In this document: positions 1 through 10,155 of the stretch, piece by piece
How positions within the stretch are numbered: the stretch's first letter is position 1
Layout of the letters: each line of letters opens with the position of its first letter
From: Heracleum sosnowskyi
Lineage: Eukaryota > Streptophyta > Magnoliopsida > Apiales > Apiaceae
Length of the DNA: 64,000 nt
Direction of reading: 5' to 3'
Assembly: GCA_030848705.1 (NCBI GenBank)
Contig: JAUIZM010000016.1
Coordinates: 1,860,001 to 1,924,000 of the forward strand
Translations under genes and position numbers: made by a program
Notes under the pieces: generated by a model
What the model saw: only the letters and a program-made list of their open reading frames with translations
The model's database searches: none
What the model was told of the DNA's origin: nothing

Positions 1-589
1 GAGTGTTTCTTAGAGAAACAGTCATAGGCTTCCATTCTTTTGGAAGAGCTCTTAGAAATTTAAGGTTTGAATCCTTAGTTTGGTAGATTCTCCCATACAA
101 CTTTAATCCATTCAGAAGCTTTTGAAACCTACTAAACGTGTCATTTAGGGTTTCACCAGCTTTAAAGTGAAAGTGCTCATATTGTTGTATAAGGAGTTGC
201 ATTTTGTTCTCCCTTACTTGCTCAGTTCCTTCACATAGTGTTCTGACAGTGTCCCATACTTCTTTGGAGGTTGTACAGTTTATGACATTGTCAAACATCT
301 CTTGCTCCAAACCATTAAACAGAATGTTCATGGTTCTTTTATCTTTATGGACTTCTGCAACATCTTCAATAGTCCATTCTGAGACAAGTTTTGGAATTTC
401 CACATCAGGAGCATCATCTGGCAGTCCAACTCTAGATGCAAACTTCATGGGAACGTGTGGACCTTTCTCAATGCAGTCTACATACCTCTCGTCCATAGAC
501 ATGAGATGTAAATGCATCTTTACTTTCCAGTGAAAGTAATTGTCCTTATCAAGAACTGGTATCTTCACACCTGCATCCTTCTTCACCAT
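1..589 (-). CDS. Copia E gag polyprotein, N-terminal part (open to window edge)
   Basis: A minus-strand frame starts with ATG at 587-589 and stays open for about 196 codons to the edge. The product begins MVKKDAGVKIPVLDKDNY and then has HWKVKMHLHL. It matches the UBN2-type copia Gag pattern: a tryptophan-containing start, a middle EVWDTVRTLCEG block, and a later QQYEHFHFKAGETL...FSRFQKLLNGL block. Gag forms the virus-like particle that holds the element RNA. The zinc knuckle and everything downstream lie outside the window. No break is seen in the visible part. The start follows the primer site by about 50 bases, as in copia B-D. Confidence 0.8.
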   Translation of the reverse strand, partial: MVKKDAGVKIPVLDKDNYFHWKVKMHLHLMSMDERYVDCIEKGPHVPMKFASRVGLPDDAPDVEIPKLVSEWTIEDVAEVHKDKRTMNILFNGLEQEMFDNVINCTTSKEVWDTVRTLCEGTEQVRENKMQLLIQQYEHFHFKAGETLNDTFSRFQKLLNGLKLYGRIYQTKDSNLKFLRALPKEWKPMTVSLRNT

Positions 590-638
590 GGTTTCTGTTT
601 TGGTCTTGATCTTTAAACTTCTTGTATGTTAGAAGCTC

Positions 639-650
639 GCTCTGATACCA
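639..650 (-). other. Primer-binding site of copia E (tRNA-Met type)
   Basis: On the minus strand this reads TGGTATCAGAGC, the standard sequence complementary to the 3' end of initiator tRNA-Met used by plant copia elements. It lies 2 bases from the LTR end, the usual spacing. Confidence 0.9.
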
Positions 651-652
651 AT

Positions 653-1654
653 TGTTAATCCCAAATGACCTAACAGGATTGTAGAAGGGGGGGGGGGGTT
701 GAATACAATTCTTGATATTTTCTTAAACTTAAAACACTTATAAATAAAACTGAACTGAATAAGTAAAAACACAAGATATAAATAATTCAGTTGGATTGTT
801 TGATGATCCAACTGAAGTGTTTTTATTTCGGAAATAATCTGTGATACAAATGTACACAGCTGCTCAGTTACTAGATTTGTAGAGAAGAAAATGCTCTCAA
901 AAATAGCTAATACAATCTATTTGTTTTTCTTCTCTTGTATCTATTTTAACTGCTACACTTGGTTATATATTCCCAAGTTTACAATACTATTTTTGGTTAC
1001 ACTTAAGTACACTAAAGATAACCGCCAGTAGCTTGCTTTTCATTCCTTTTGTCCAGTGGTCCTTGGAGATCCTTGTCTTTTGTCTTCATGCTTATTCTGA
1101 TCCCACTCAAGAACCCAATTGGGAATTGGAATGTTTCCTTATTTCCAGTGACCATTTTAATGGCTCCCAATGCAAATGCACACTTCTACATCTCCTTTTG
1201 ATCTGTCAGAAAGCTGTCACTATCACTTTGTCAACTATACAGAAGAGCAATAATGATCCGTTGATGGCAGGAGAATGTATTTCGTTGATAGCTTTATTCT
1301 TCATTCCGTTGATGGTGTATCCTTGTTTCGTTGATAGAGTAATCTTCATACCGTTGACATGTCTTCACTTAGGCAAAATTACAAGGCATGATATACTTAC
1401 AATTAACCAACCTATTTTGCCTATCTAGTACTTAGTCAACATGACTTAGGAAACCTATCTAATACATACATCAAATGCATATCAAACTGTGAAGTATTGT
1501 ACAGTGCAATTGCTACAACACTCATTCCGTTGATGAGCTTCCTGTCAACGAAACACTGTAGAGCATGCCATTCCGTTGACAGTTACAAAATGACTTAATA
1601 CAAAATCTACTAAGTGTTTTTATAATTATCATCAAGAACAACATATTCCTAACA
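653..1654 (-). repeat. 5' LTR of copia E
   Basis: The LTR is bounded by TGTTA...TAACA, about 1002 bp. On the minus strand a TATA-like AATATATAACC lies at about 961-971. Near the inner end (684-712) is the conserved block seen in several LTRs here (GTATTCAAC, C-run, CTTCTAC), with the C-run grown to 12. The body carries about eight copies of a CCGTTGATG-type word (see findings). Boundaries are from the TG/CA ends, the adjoining primer site and resumption of A's LTR. Confidence 0.8.
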
Positions 1655-2653
1655 CGGGCAATGATAAAGGTGGACATTGGGTATATTATGAATCATATGA
1701 GAAATATGAATGATAGATATAGGATTTAACCCTCCTATTTTAGGAGTGATATTATTGGCCTCTTGATTGAGTGAGACTATGAAATGCATGGCCATGCTCA
1801 AATAGTGATTTGTTTAATAGTCTACTCATTGATCAAGTAAACCGGGATTAAATGTTGAAGAGGATGACATAAACCATGCCTCGAGTTTAATCTAAAATAT
1901 AAGGTTAAAAGGATTATATTACATGAAACATTATTCACGAAAGGTTTAATTGGATCACCAATTATTATTATTACTTGGGTAGCAATGATGTATTACTAGA
2001 TGCCGCTCATTGTTTATAATTTTATTATTAGATAATAAAATTATTGCCAACGTAATAATAACCTAAAGGGTCACACACAAAGAATGTTTTAAACGGAGCT
2101 TTAATTAAATTTCGAATTTAAATAAAATATTGTTATTACTTTGAATTATTAGATTAATTAAGTGAGACTTGATTAATCAGACTATAATTCGAAATTAATA
2201 ATAATATAACTCAGAATTGGACTGGGTTTGTGAAGCCCACTCTAATTATGGTTAAGCCCAGATTTCTCATCCCTATAAATACATTATGATGTATTATTTT
2301 AAGGTTACTTCTTTAATTCGTTTTTATTGAAAAACCCTAGCTACTCCACAACTTGGAGAGGCTAGAGAGAGAGAGAGAGAAATCGTGAGCAGTTTTTGTA
2401 GCTAGTACCATCTCCGTGGATCGTTGGACGATTGAACATTCGTGTGGACTGTTTAGAGGTGTAGATCTTGCAAAAGGGATACATGGTGATCAAAGTTAGG
2501 ACCTCCATTAGTCAACCATTCGTAAAGCTTCAAAAGGTACAGTTTTCGATTCTCCATAATTATCTGTATATTATACATGGATCCTGATTTTGGGTTTCGA
2601 TTTTTAGTTTTAATTACGGGTTTTCCGATGTGTTTATGCCTCGAAACCTAACT
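1655..2653 (+). repeat. 5' LTR of copia A (5' part missing)
   Basis: From 1771 to 2653 this matches 38572-39471 at about 96-97 % by eye, ending at the PBS. 1655-1770 is LTR sequence with no counterpart in the 3' copy, where it was lost at the B junction. The first part of this LTR, corresponding to 8476-8849, is displaced by copia E. A TATA-like CCTATAAAT lies at 2272-2280. A GA microsatellite occupies 2364-2380. Confidence 0.85.
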
Positions 2654-2654
2654 A

Positions 2655-2666
2655 TGGTATCAGAGC
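2655..2666 (+). other. Primer-binding site of copia A
   Basis: TGGTATCAGAGC directly follows the LTR end, as expected for tRNA-Met priming of minus-strand DNA synthesis. Confidence 0.92.
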
Positions 2667-4503
2667 TACTTGTATAATGGGATGATTTGGTTACTCATTT
2701 ATTGTATTTGATGCATGTATGCGTGTATATGGATCTGCCATATTTCTGTTGTGATACAATCTGTTTATTTATGTATACATATATGTTTTTTTAAATATAT
2801 GATGTTCATAAGGATTGTATAATCATATGATGATTTTATTTTTTTGTATGTATATATGATATACGTTGGTCTTTTTGCGTAGATTGTATACGATACGATT
2901 TCTGAAAGGATGAGCAGATTTGGTGAAATCTGTGTCCAGTGTCCGATTTTCGCAAATAATATATGTTTTATGATTGTAATCGGGTCACTGAGCAATACCA
3001 ACAATGTCACCGATGCGGATATAAGTCGTTTGACGCCGTTTAGAGCCTAAAAATAGCGATTTATTGTTTTCAGAGTTCTGATTGCAATTTTCTGATTTTA
3101 CCTTATTTGATTTTTGTGATTGGATCATGACAAATATGATGTGGTATGATGACATAATGCAATATGTGATGTTCTTAATTGTTATATGAGCATGGTGTAT
3201 GGTTATGGCCTTAAGACCCATAGGTTAGTGGTTTTGTGATTATGGTTTTGGTTTCTAAATACGACTTGCATGTCGTTTATTCTTATAATGATTAAATCTC
3301 GAATGTAACTCGAGTTCCACTTGTAAGTTCTTTAGATTAGATTGTTTCATATTATGTAATGTAATTGAAGACATGAAGACAATGAGGCATTCCAAGGAGG
3401 CAATCAAAGGAGTCATTACAAGGAAGCATGAAGACATGTTTTATTTATTGTAATGTATTTGATACCACCATAGATTGACCTCGATTTTTCCATTAGCTTG
3501 GAAAAATCATATAGGATTGGGCCATAACCAAACACGTTTATATTATGCACTTTATATATATGATGCATGTGATGCTGATAGGTATGCGTAATTATAATGA
3601 TGCATGCTTTAATTAGATTAAACATGTATGTATTAGATACGTCACCCATGCCATGTTTGTTAAACAAGATAAAATCTGTAACGATTCAAGATTTTAAAAT
3701 GGAACAAAAACAAACATGAGATTCATGTGTTTATGAAACACGAAAATAAGTATGAATTTTCAAATTTTGATATGGGGCGATTTTGACAAAAATACAAGCA
3801 GTGCTTGTAAGAAAGACGGGTTTTAAGTGAAACCACTATATCTCTTCCGACGGACTGGAAATCAAACCATTGATGAATTTTGATTTGAAGTACTTAGTTC
3901 AAGAAAAAATTTGGAATCTCTTGATAATGGGATCATGGCCGTTTTAATAATAACAAATCCCTAAAGTTAAAATATTAAGGCAATTAGATGTCTTCCAATG
4001 GGTAACACTCGTCAAGACCTAGATCAAGAAATAGTGGGTTCGCCAAAGTGAAGCACTCCAATCTATCATGGTAAGATGCGATGAAGTAAATTTTATACTT
4101 AACTGTTAGACCATTGGGTTAGACTTAACTAAGTTACCACAATAGGATTGTGAACTTAGAGGCATAGAGTTTGGTATGATTTATTAGATAAATGTGAACA
4201 AATGTTGTTCTACCAAACTTTCCAAGAGTTATATATGATATAATTGACAATAGTTGTCTACCTAAATAAATCATGTTTTGGGAGTAAAGCCAAAGCTGAC
4301 CTTAAGCATAACGAAATATGGATCTCGGCTCACTAGAAAGATTTAGAGAAATGCTTTCTGAATTAATAGTTAGGGCTATTGATTTGATAAAAATAGTGGG
4401 AGATATATATTGTGAAAATATATATGAATAAAACACTTGAACATAATTTTAATAAATCTGCAACTAACTTATTTTATGCATTTTAATATTGTAGATATCT
4501 GAA
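2667..4503 (+). other. Untranslated leader of copia A
   Basis: About 1.8 kb between primer site and gag holds no convincing coding sequence; open frames here are short, AT-rich and unlike any family I recognise. It belongs to the element by position. The leader is long compared with those of C and D (about 50-65 bases) and could contain an unrecognised old insertion. Confidence 0.6.
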
Positions 4504-5712
4504 ATGGCAAACTCAAACAATTTCTCTGTGCGATCAGTCCTTGAGAAAGAAAAGCTAACAGGAACCAACTTCCTTGATTGGAAAAGGAATTTGAGGATTG
4601 TCCTCAGGCAGGAGCGAAAGCTTTATGTCCTTGATATTCCTCACCCTGGACCTCTTGATGCTGAAGCAACCGAGGCTCAACAAAATGCTTATCAGAAGCA
4701 TCTTGATGACTCTACGTATGTTTGTTGTTTGATGCTAGCGACTATGAGTCCTGAGCTTCAGAAACAACATGACCGTATGGACGCTTATGACATGATTGAT
4801 CGCCTCAAAAGGATGTTTGAGGGTCAAGCTCGTCAAGAGAGGTTTGATGTAAGCAAAGCGTTGTATGCATGCAAACAGGGAGATCGTGACCCGGTTGGAC
4901 CGCATGTTCTAAAGATGATAGGGTATATGGAAACCCTTGAGAATTTGGGTTACCCAGTTTTACCGGAACACCAAGCAGATTGGATCTTGCAGTCTTTGAA
5001 CAAAAACTATACTCAATTTGTCATAAACTATACTATAAATGAGATAGACAAAACACCTAATGAACTGTTAGCATTATTGAGAACTACTGAATCCAATATG
5101 TCAAAGGCTAATCCTGCTCCCATAATGATGGTGAACAAAGGGAATGCCAAAGGAAAGGGGAAGTTGAAAGGCAAGAAGAATATTGGATCTAAATCTGCTA
5201 ATCCAAAGCCTGCTTCCAAAAAGGCTTTAAAGCCTACAGGAGGTGTTTCAAAAGGTGGTGCTACAAAGGGTGATTGTCACTTTTGCAAGAAGCCGGGTCA
5301 TTGGAAGCGAAATTGTCAAGCTTATTTGGAGGATCTGAATCTGAAGAAAATGAAGTCTGTGAAGATTTCTGATTCATGTATTTATGTTATAGAAGTCAAT
5401 TTGTCTACTTCTACATCATGGGTATTAGATACTGGATGTTGTTCTCACATTTGTATAAATATGAAGGAACTGCGAAGGAATAGGACTTTGGCGAAAGGAG
5501 AAGTCGACCTACGCGTTGGCAATGGAGCAAAGGTTGTTGCTTTGGTTGTAGGGACTTATCATTTATCGTTGCCCACTGGGCTTAATTTAGAACTTGAGAA
5601 CTGTTTTTACGTGCCTGCGATTTGCAGAAACATTATTTCCGTTTCTTGTTTGGACAAGAAAAGTTTTTCCTTTACTATTCAGAACAATAGTTGTTCCTTT
5701 GGTTTTGAATAA
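4504..5712 (+). CDS. Copia A gag and start of protease (frameshifted at 3' end)
   Basis: 402 codons from ATG. The N-terminus (LTGTNFLDWKRNLRIVL) is the typical capsid start of copia Gag, followed by a UBN2-like region to about residue 190. A lysine-rich linker precedes a CCHC zinc knuckle, CHFCKKPGHWKRNC, at about residue 259. The aspartic protease active site appears as LDTGCCSHI at about residue 311. The frame ends in SFGFE at a stop produced by a frameshift near 5700; protein-like sequence continues in another frame. The knuckle binds element RNA and the protease would cleave the polyprotein. Confidence 0.85.
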   Translation: MANSNNFSVRSVLEKEKLTGTNFLDWKRNLRIVLRQERKLYVLDIPHPGPLDAEATEAQQNAYQKHLDDSTYVCCLMLATMSPELQKQHDRMDAYDMIDRLKRMFEGQARQERFDVSKALYACKQGDRDPVGPHVLKMIGYMETLENLGYPVLPEHQADWILQSLNKNYTQFVINYTINEIDKTPNELLALLRTTESNMSKANPAPIMMVNKGNAKGKGKLKGKKNIGSKSANPKPASKKALKPTGGVSKGGATKGDCHFCKKPGHWKRNCQAYLEDLNLKKMKSVKISDSCIYVIEVNLSTSTSWVLDTGCCSHICINMKELRRNRTLAKGEVDLRVGNGAKVVALVVGTYHLSLPTGLNLELENCFYVPAICRNIISVSCLDKKSFSFTIQNNSCSFGFE

Positions 5713-6861
5713 TGTTACCTATGGGGTTGCACGTTTATTTAATGGTTTATATGTTCTTGATCTTGATATTCATGTCTATAATGTAAATAATAAACGTATT
5801 AAGGCTAATGACTCAAATCAAACATACCTTTGGCATTGTCGTTTAGGCCATATAAATGAGAAACGCATTTCCAAGTTACATAAGGATGGATACTTTGATA
5901 TGTTTGATTTTGAATCATACGATGAATGTGAGCCTTGTCTCATTGGAAAAATGACTAAAGCTCCTTTTACCGGAATTGGTGAGAGGGCCACTGGACGATT
6001 AGAACTTATACATAGTGATGTATGTGGTCCAATACGTACGATGGCAAGAGTGGCTTTTACTACTTCATAACCTTTACTGCTGATTTTAGTAGATACAGAT
6101 ATGTGTATCTTTTGAAGAACAAATCCGAATCATTTGAAAAATTCAAAGAGTACAAGGCAGAAGTGGAAAAGAAGGTAGGCGGAAGTATTAAAACTCTACT
6201 ATCTGATCGTGGAGGTGAATACCTAAGCTTAGAATTTAAGAACTTCTTAAAGGAGTGTGGTATTTTATCACAACTCACACCTCCTGGAACACCACAATGG
6301 AATGGTGTGTCTGAAAGGAGAAATCGTACCTTGTTGGACATGGTGCGATCGATGATGAGTCTAGCGGATCTTCCAATTAGTTTCTGGGTTTATGCTCTGG
6401 AAACGGCTGCACACACACTTAACCGCGTTCCTACTAAATCGGTTCAAACCACACCATATGAGATATGGACTGATAAACGTCATAGCATGTCATTTATGAA
6501 AGTATGGGGATGTGAAGCATTTTTGAAACGTTTAGTCACTGATAAGCTAGGACCAAAATCAGACAAATGTAATTTTGTGGGATACCCAAAAGAAACTAAA
6601 GGGTATTATTTCTATAATCGTACCGAGAACAAAGTGTTTGTTGCTCGAACTGCTGTGTTCCTTGAAAGAGAACTGCTTTCTAAGAAAAACAGTGGGAGTA
6701 TGATAGATCTCGATGAAATTCGAGAACCACAGAATCACATTGAACCAGAGTTGGAACATGAGCAGGATGTACATGAAAATGTTACTGCTCAAGAAACACA
6801 GGTTGTTCGTAGATCTGGTAGGATTCGCCACGAGCCTGAGAATATTATGGATTTCTCTTAA
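5713..6861 (+). pseudogene. Copia A integrase, broken by frameshifts
   Basis: The His-His-Cys-Cys domain is readable (HCRLGHINEKRISKLH ... CEPCLIGK) around 5831-5950. A second frameshift near 6040 is followed by the catalytic core: FSRYRYVYLLKN, then the second acidic site in LSDRGGEY (about 6198), then PGTPQWNGVSERRNRTLLD with the conserved glutamate (about 6283-6340). The frame runs to a stop at 6859-6861 where another shift is needed to enter RT. As written it cannot make integrase. Confidence 0.85.
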
Positions 6862-6864
6862 CTC

Positions 6865-8461
6865 AGACTGGCGATGTAATGCTTATGGATAATGATGAGC
6901 CTCTTACCTATCAGGATGCTATGAATAGTCCAGATTCTGAGAGATAGCTGGAAGCTATGAAATCTGAGATGGATTCCATGTATGAAAACAAAGTATGGAC
7001 TTTGGTTGAACCACCTGAAGGGGTAAAACCTATTGGGTGCAAATGGATTTTCAAGAAGAAAACAAACATGGATGGAAATGTAACGACCTATAAAGCAAGA
7101 CTAGTGGCAAAAGGTTTCAAACAAATTCATGGTATTGACTATGATGAAACTTTCTCACAAGTAGCTATGGTCAAGTCCATCAGGATTTTGCTTGCGATAG
7201 CAGCTTACTATGACTATGAAATCTGGAAAATGGATGTCAAAACCGCTTTTTTAAATGGGAGCTTAGAAGAGGATGTGTATATGATACAACCAGAAGTTTT
7301 GTCGATCCGAGATTTGCTAGAATGGTCTGTAAGCTACTACGATCTACTTATGGATTGAAACAGGCCTCAAGGAGTTGGAACATTCGTTTTGATGTAAAAG
7401 TCAAAGAGTTTGGTTTCATTCAAAATGAAGATGAGCCATGTGTTTACAAGAAGGTTAGTGGGAGCAAAGTGGCATTCCTAGTATTATATGTTGATGATAT
7501 ATTACTAATAGGGAATGACATACCTTCTCTTCAGGCTGTTAAGACTTGGTTGGGAAAAAGTTTCTCAATGAAAGACTTAGGCGATGCTACCTATTTATTA
7601 GGGATCAGGATCTATAGAGATGGATCTAGAAGATTAATCAGCTTAAGTCAGATTACATACATTGACAAAGTATTGCATCATTTTGGGATGCAAGAGGCAA
7701 ATAGGGGATTTGTCCCTGTGTCTCAAAAGAAAATTGTCCTAAATCATTAGATGAAAAGGACCGTATGAAAAAAGGTACCATATGCTTCGACAATTGGTTC
7801 AATAATGTATGCAATGATATGAACTCGACCTGATGTTTCGTATGCTTTGAGCATGACGAGCAGATACCAGTCTAATCCAGGTGAATGTCACTGGACGACA
7901 GTCAAGAATATTCTTAAGTACCTCAAGAGAACTAAAGATTCATTCTTGGTATATGGAAGAGATGAGAAGCTAGTTGTAAGAGGTTACACTGATGCTAGTT
8001 TCCAAACAGACAGAGACGATACTGTGTCTCAATCTGGGTTTGTGTTTTGTCTAAATGGAGGTACTGTAAGTTGGAAGAGTTCAAAGCAAGAGACAGTAGC
8101 TGATTCTACAATGGAAGTTGAGTATATTGCTGCCAGTGAAGCAACTAAAGAGGCTGTTTGGCTTCGGAAATTTATTGAGGGACTTGGTGTAGTTCCATCA
8201 ATCGCAGATCTAGTTGATCTTTATTGCGATAACAATGGAGCTATTGCGCAGGCTAAGGAACCAAGGTCCCATTCCCGAGCAAAGCATATACTTAGACGAT
8301 ATCACCTACTTCGAGAGATTACAAGGAGGGGAGATATACATATATGTAAAGTGCATACTAATGATAACATTGCAGACCCACTGACTAAGACTTTGTCACA
8401 GCAGAAGCACGAAGGTCACACTAGTTCCATAGGTATTAGATACATGGGTGATTGGCTCTAG
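6865..8461 (+). pseudogene. Copia A reverse transcriptase and RNase H, broken
   Basis: RT motifs include [35 protein letters not shown] and the YVDDILLIG active site (about 7489). RNase H follows with YTDASFQTD, a later EAVWLRKF and YCDNNGAIAQA, then a C-terminal IADPLTKTL. Breaks are a TAG at 6945-6947 replacing an expected Trp, a one-base loss near 7295 after the IQPE motif, a disturbed stretch near 7745-7800, and a TGA at 7820-7822. The end TAG lies just before the polypurine tract. Confidence 0.88.
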
Positions 8462-8475
8462 TGCAAGTGGGAGAT
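8461..8475 (+). other. Polypurine tract of copia A
   Basis: A purine-rich run (GTGCAAGTGGGAGAT) immediately precedes the 3' LTR start TGTTAGTATT. It is the expected primer site for plus-strand DNA synthesis. Confidence 0.8.
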
Positions 8476-8849
8476 TGTTAGTATTTGTGCCCTAGAGACA
8501 ATACTATAATGTTCTTGAGAAAGACATTTTGATTATTAATAAATATGTTCTATGGATTTTCTTTATTTATTTATTATGTCTTTATTAACTACGATATAAA
8601 TATTAGATTAACAAATGTCCTTGGAATATAAGCATGAATTCTATATCTCTAAGTATGTGACTTAGAAATGAGATTATATGAATAGTGTTTATAATCCTAA
8701 AGATCCCTAGTCGAGTATGATTATTTGAGGACAATAATAATGCATTAAAACTAGTATGTTTGTTGATAGATGACCACATCTCATTGGTCATTAGTATGGT
8801 GATACTAAAGTCAAAGAAATAAGTGCATGTTAGAAAAACATGTCACTAG
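8476..8849 (+). repeat. 3' LTR of copia A, left fragment
   Basis: Starts TGTTAGTATT right after the polypurine tract and stops where copia B sequence begins at 8850. The LTR resumes at 38572. This is the only copy of A's U3 start visible, because the 5' LTR start is displaced by copia E. Confidence 0.85.
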
Positions 8850-10050
8850 ATTAAAGTCATCTACAGACTTGAAGTGAGTCTACATTGAAAGAAGCTCAAT
8901 TTATTGATCAAGCCTCAATGAAGTATTCAAGCTCAGTGGATTTATTAAAGTGACGGAGATTTCAAGTGGTGACAGAAAAAGATACTGATTACGGAGTTCT
9001 TGAATGAGAAGGAAGTGAATCACTGCTTAAAGTCAAACAGATAAAGAACAGACATTGTCGTTAGTCACTCATGAACCAGACAGTGCATCGAGTGTCAACG
9101 TACTATTGTGTTTGTTATTTATCTAAGTTTTAAGTGATTCTGGAATTGTTTTAGAAGTCAACTAATTCTATTTATTCTCTTATAAATAATTTATATTATT
9201 AAGTGTATTATTTATTAATTTAATTCTGTAAAGAATTAATTTAATACATAATTTATTTACTTAATTATTTAAATTAGAATGAAAATGAACTAGGAAGACT
9301 GAGGATTGAACTAGGAAGACTCAGTTTTTTAAACTAGGAAGACTCACAAGTGAGTCTTCCCGAAAGTCTTCCTAGGCCAAATCCTAGTCTTCCCGGTTGT
9401 CTTCCATGTACAATGGTAGTCTTCCCGAAAGTCTTCCAAGGCCAAAAACATAGTTTTCCTGCAAGTCTTCCTAGTACAAAATGCATTCTGTCAAGTGGTG
9501 ACTTGCACGTGGGTTTGCTAAAAGAAAAGGAATGATAAAAACAAGGCAGTGGACTTTGAAGATCATCATCATTACATTCAACTACAACATTGAAGAACAA
9601 AAAGACACATCAACTAAACATTCTATTTTCTCTGTCTTCATTACTTCTTCAATTGCAAAGCCTTAAAATCCGGCCAGAGAATTAATTCTTGTTTGGTTCT
9701 TAACATTAAATTTATAAGGACTGATTCTCTTGTACTGTTTTAGCTTTCTAGCGGATCATAATCCCTAGATTTTATATCGAACTACTTTTTAGTATTCGAT
9801 CCTTTTTATTACAAAAATAGATAAATTCATGTCGAATTTATTCTAGATTTGTTTTATCAAGTTCTGTGTAATCAGTGATCAGAATTGTAACACCCTTCAA
9901 GTTTAATAGAGTTTTATTTAACTTGAATATTGTTTCAGTTTTATTCCGCACTAATTTGTTCTAAACAGTTAAATCTTTTAAAGGACAAATTCGATTAAAC
10001 GGTATAGTTTGTATTCAACCCCCCTTCTACAAACTTATCAGGACCTAACA
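8850..10050 (+). repeat. 5' LTR of copia B (first 132 bp missing)
   Basis: Matches the 3' LTR from its base 133 (32355) to its end. It ends CCTAACA at 10050, two bases before the PBS. It contains a cluster of GGAAGAC/GTCTTCC words at 9287-9475 and the GTATTCAAC-C-run-CTTCTAC block at 10011-10030. The deletion removed the U3 start, so transcription from this copy may be impaired. Confidence 0.92.
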
Positions 10051-10052
10051 AT

Positions 10053-10065
10053 TGGTATCAGAGCC
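10053..10065 (+). other. Primer-binding site of copia B
   Basis: TGGTATCAGAGCC begins two bases after the LTR end; tRNA-Met type. Confidence 0.92.
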
Positions 10066-10155
10066 TTTTGATTGATATACAAATCAAAGATCCAATTGTT
10101 TTGAGATTTTTTTCTTAAACTCTGAAATTTTTATTATTCCTAAAAATCTCAAAAG

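Larger units (their letters stand above)
1..1654 (-). mobile_element. Ty1/copia element E, 5' part (truncated by window edge)
   Basis: Read on the minus strand, the order is LTR (1654-653), primer-binding site (650-639) and gag start (589 leftwards), so this is the 5' end of a copia element whose rest lies before the window. It interrupts the 5' LTR of copia A: A's LTR sequence resumes immediately at 1655. The element's TSD cannot be checked because the other end is outside. It is a different family from A-D, judged by its LTR words (CCGTTGATG). Confidence 0.85.

Noticed and set aside
204..533. 109-codon plus-strand open frame
   Set aside because: It is the antisense shadow of copia E gag, which reads as a clear UBN2-type Gag on the minus strand.
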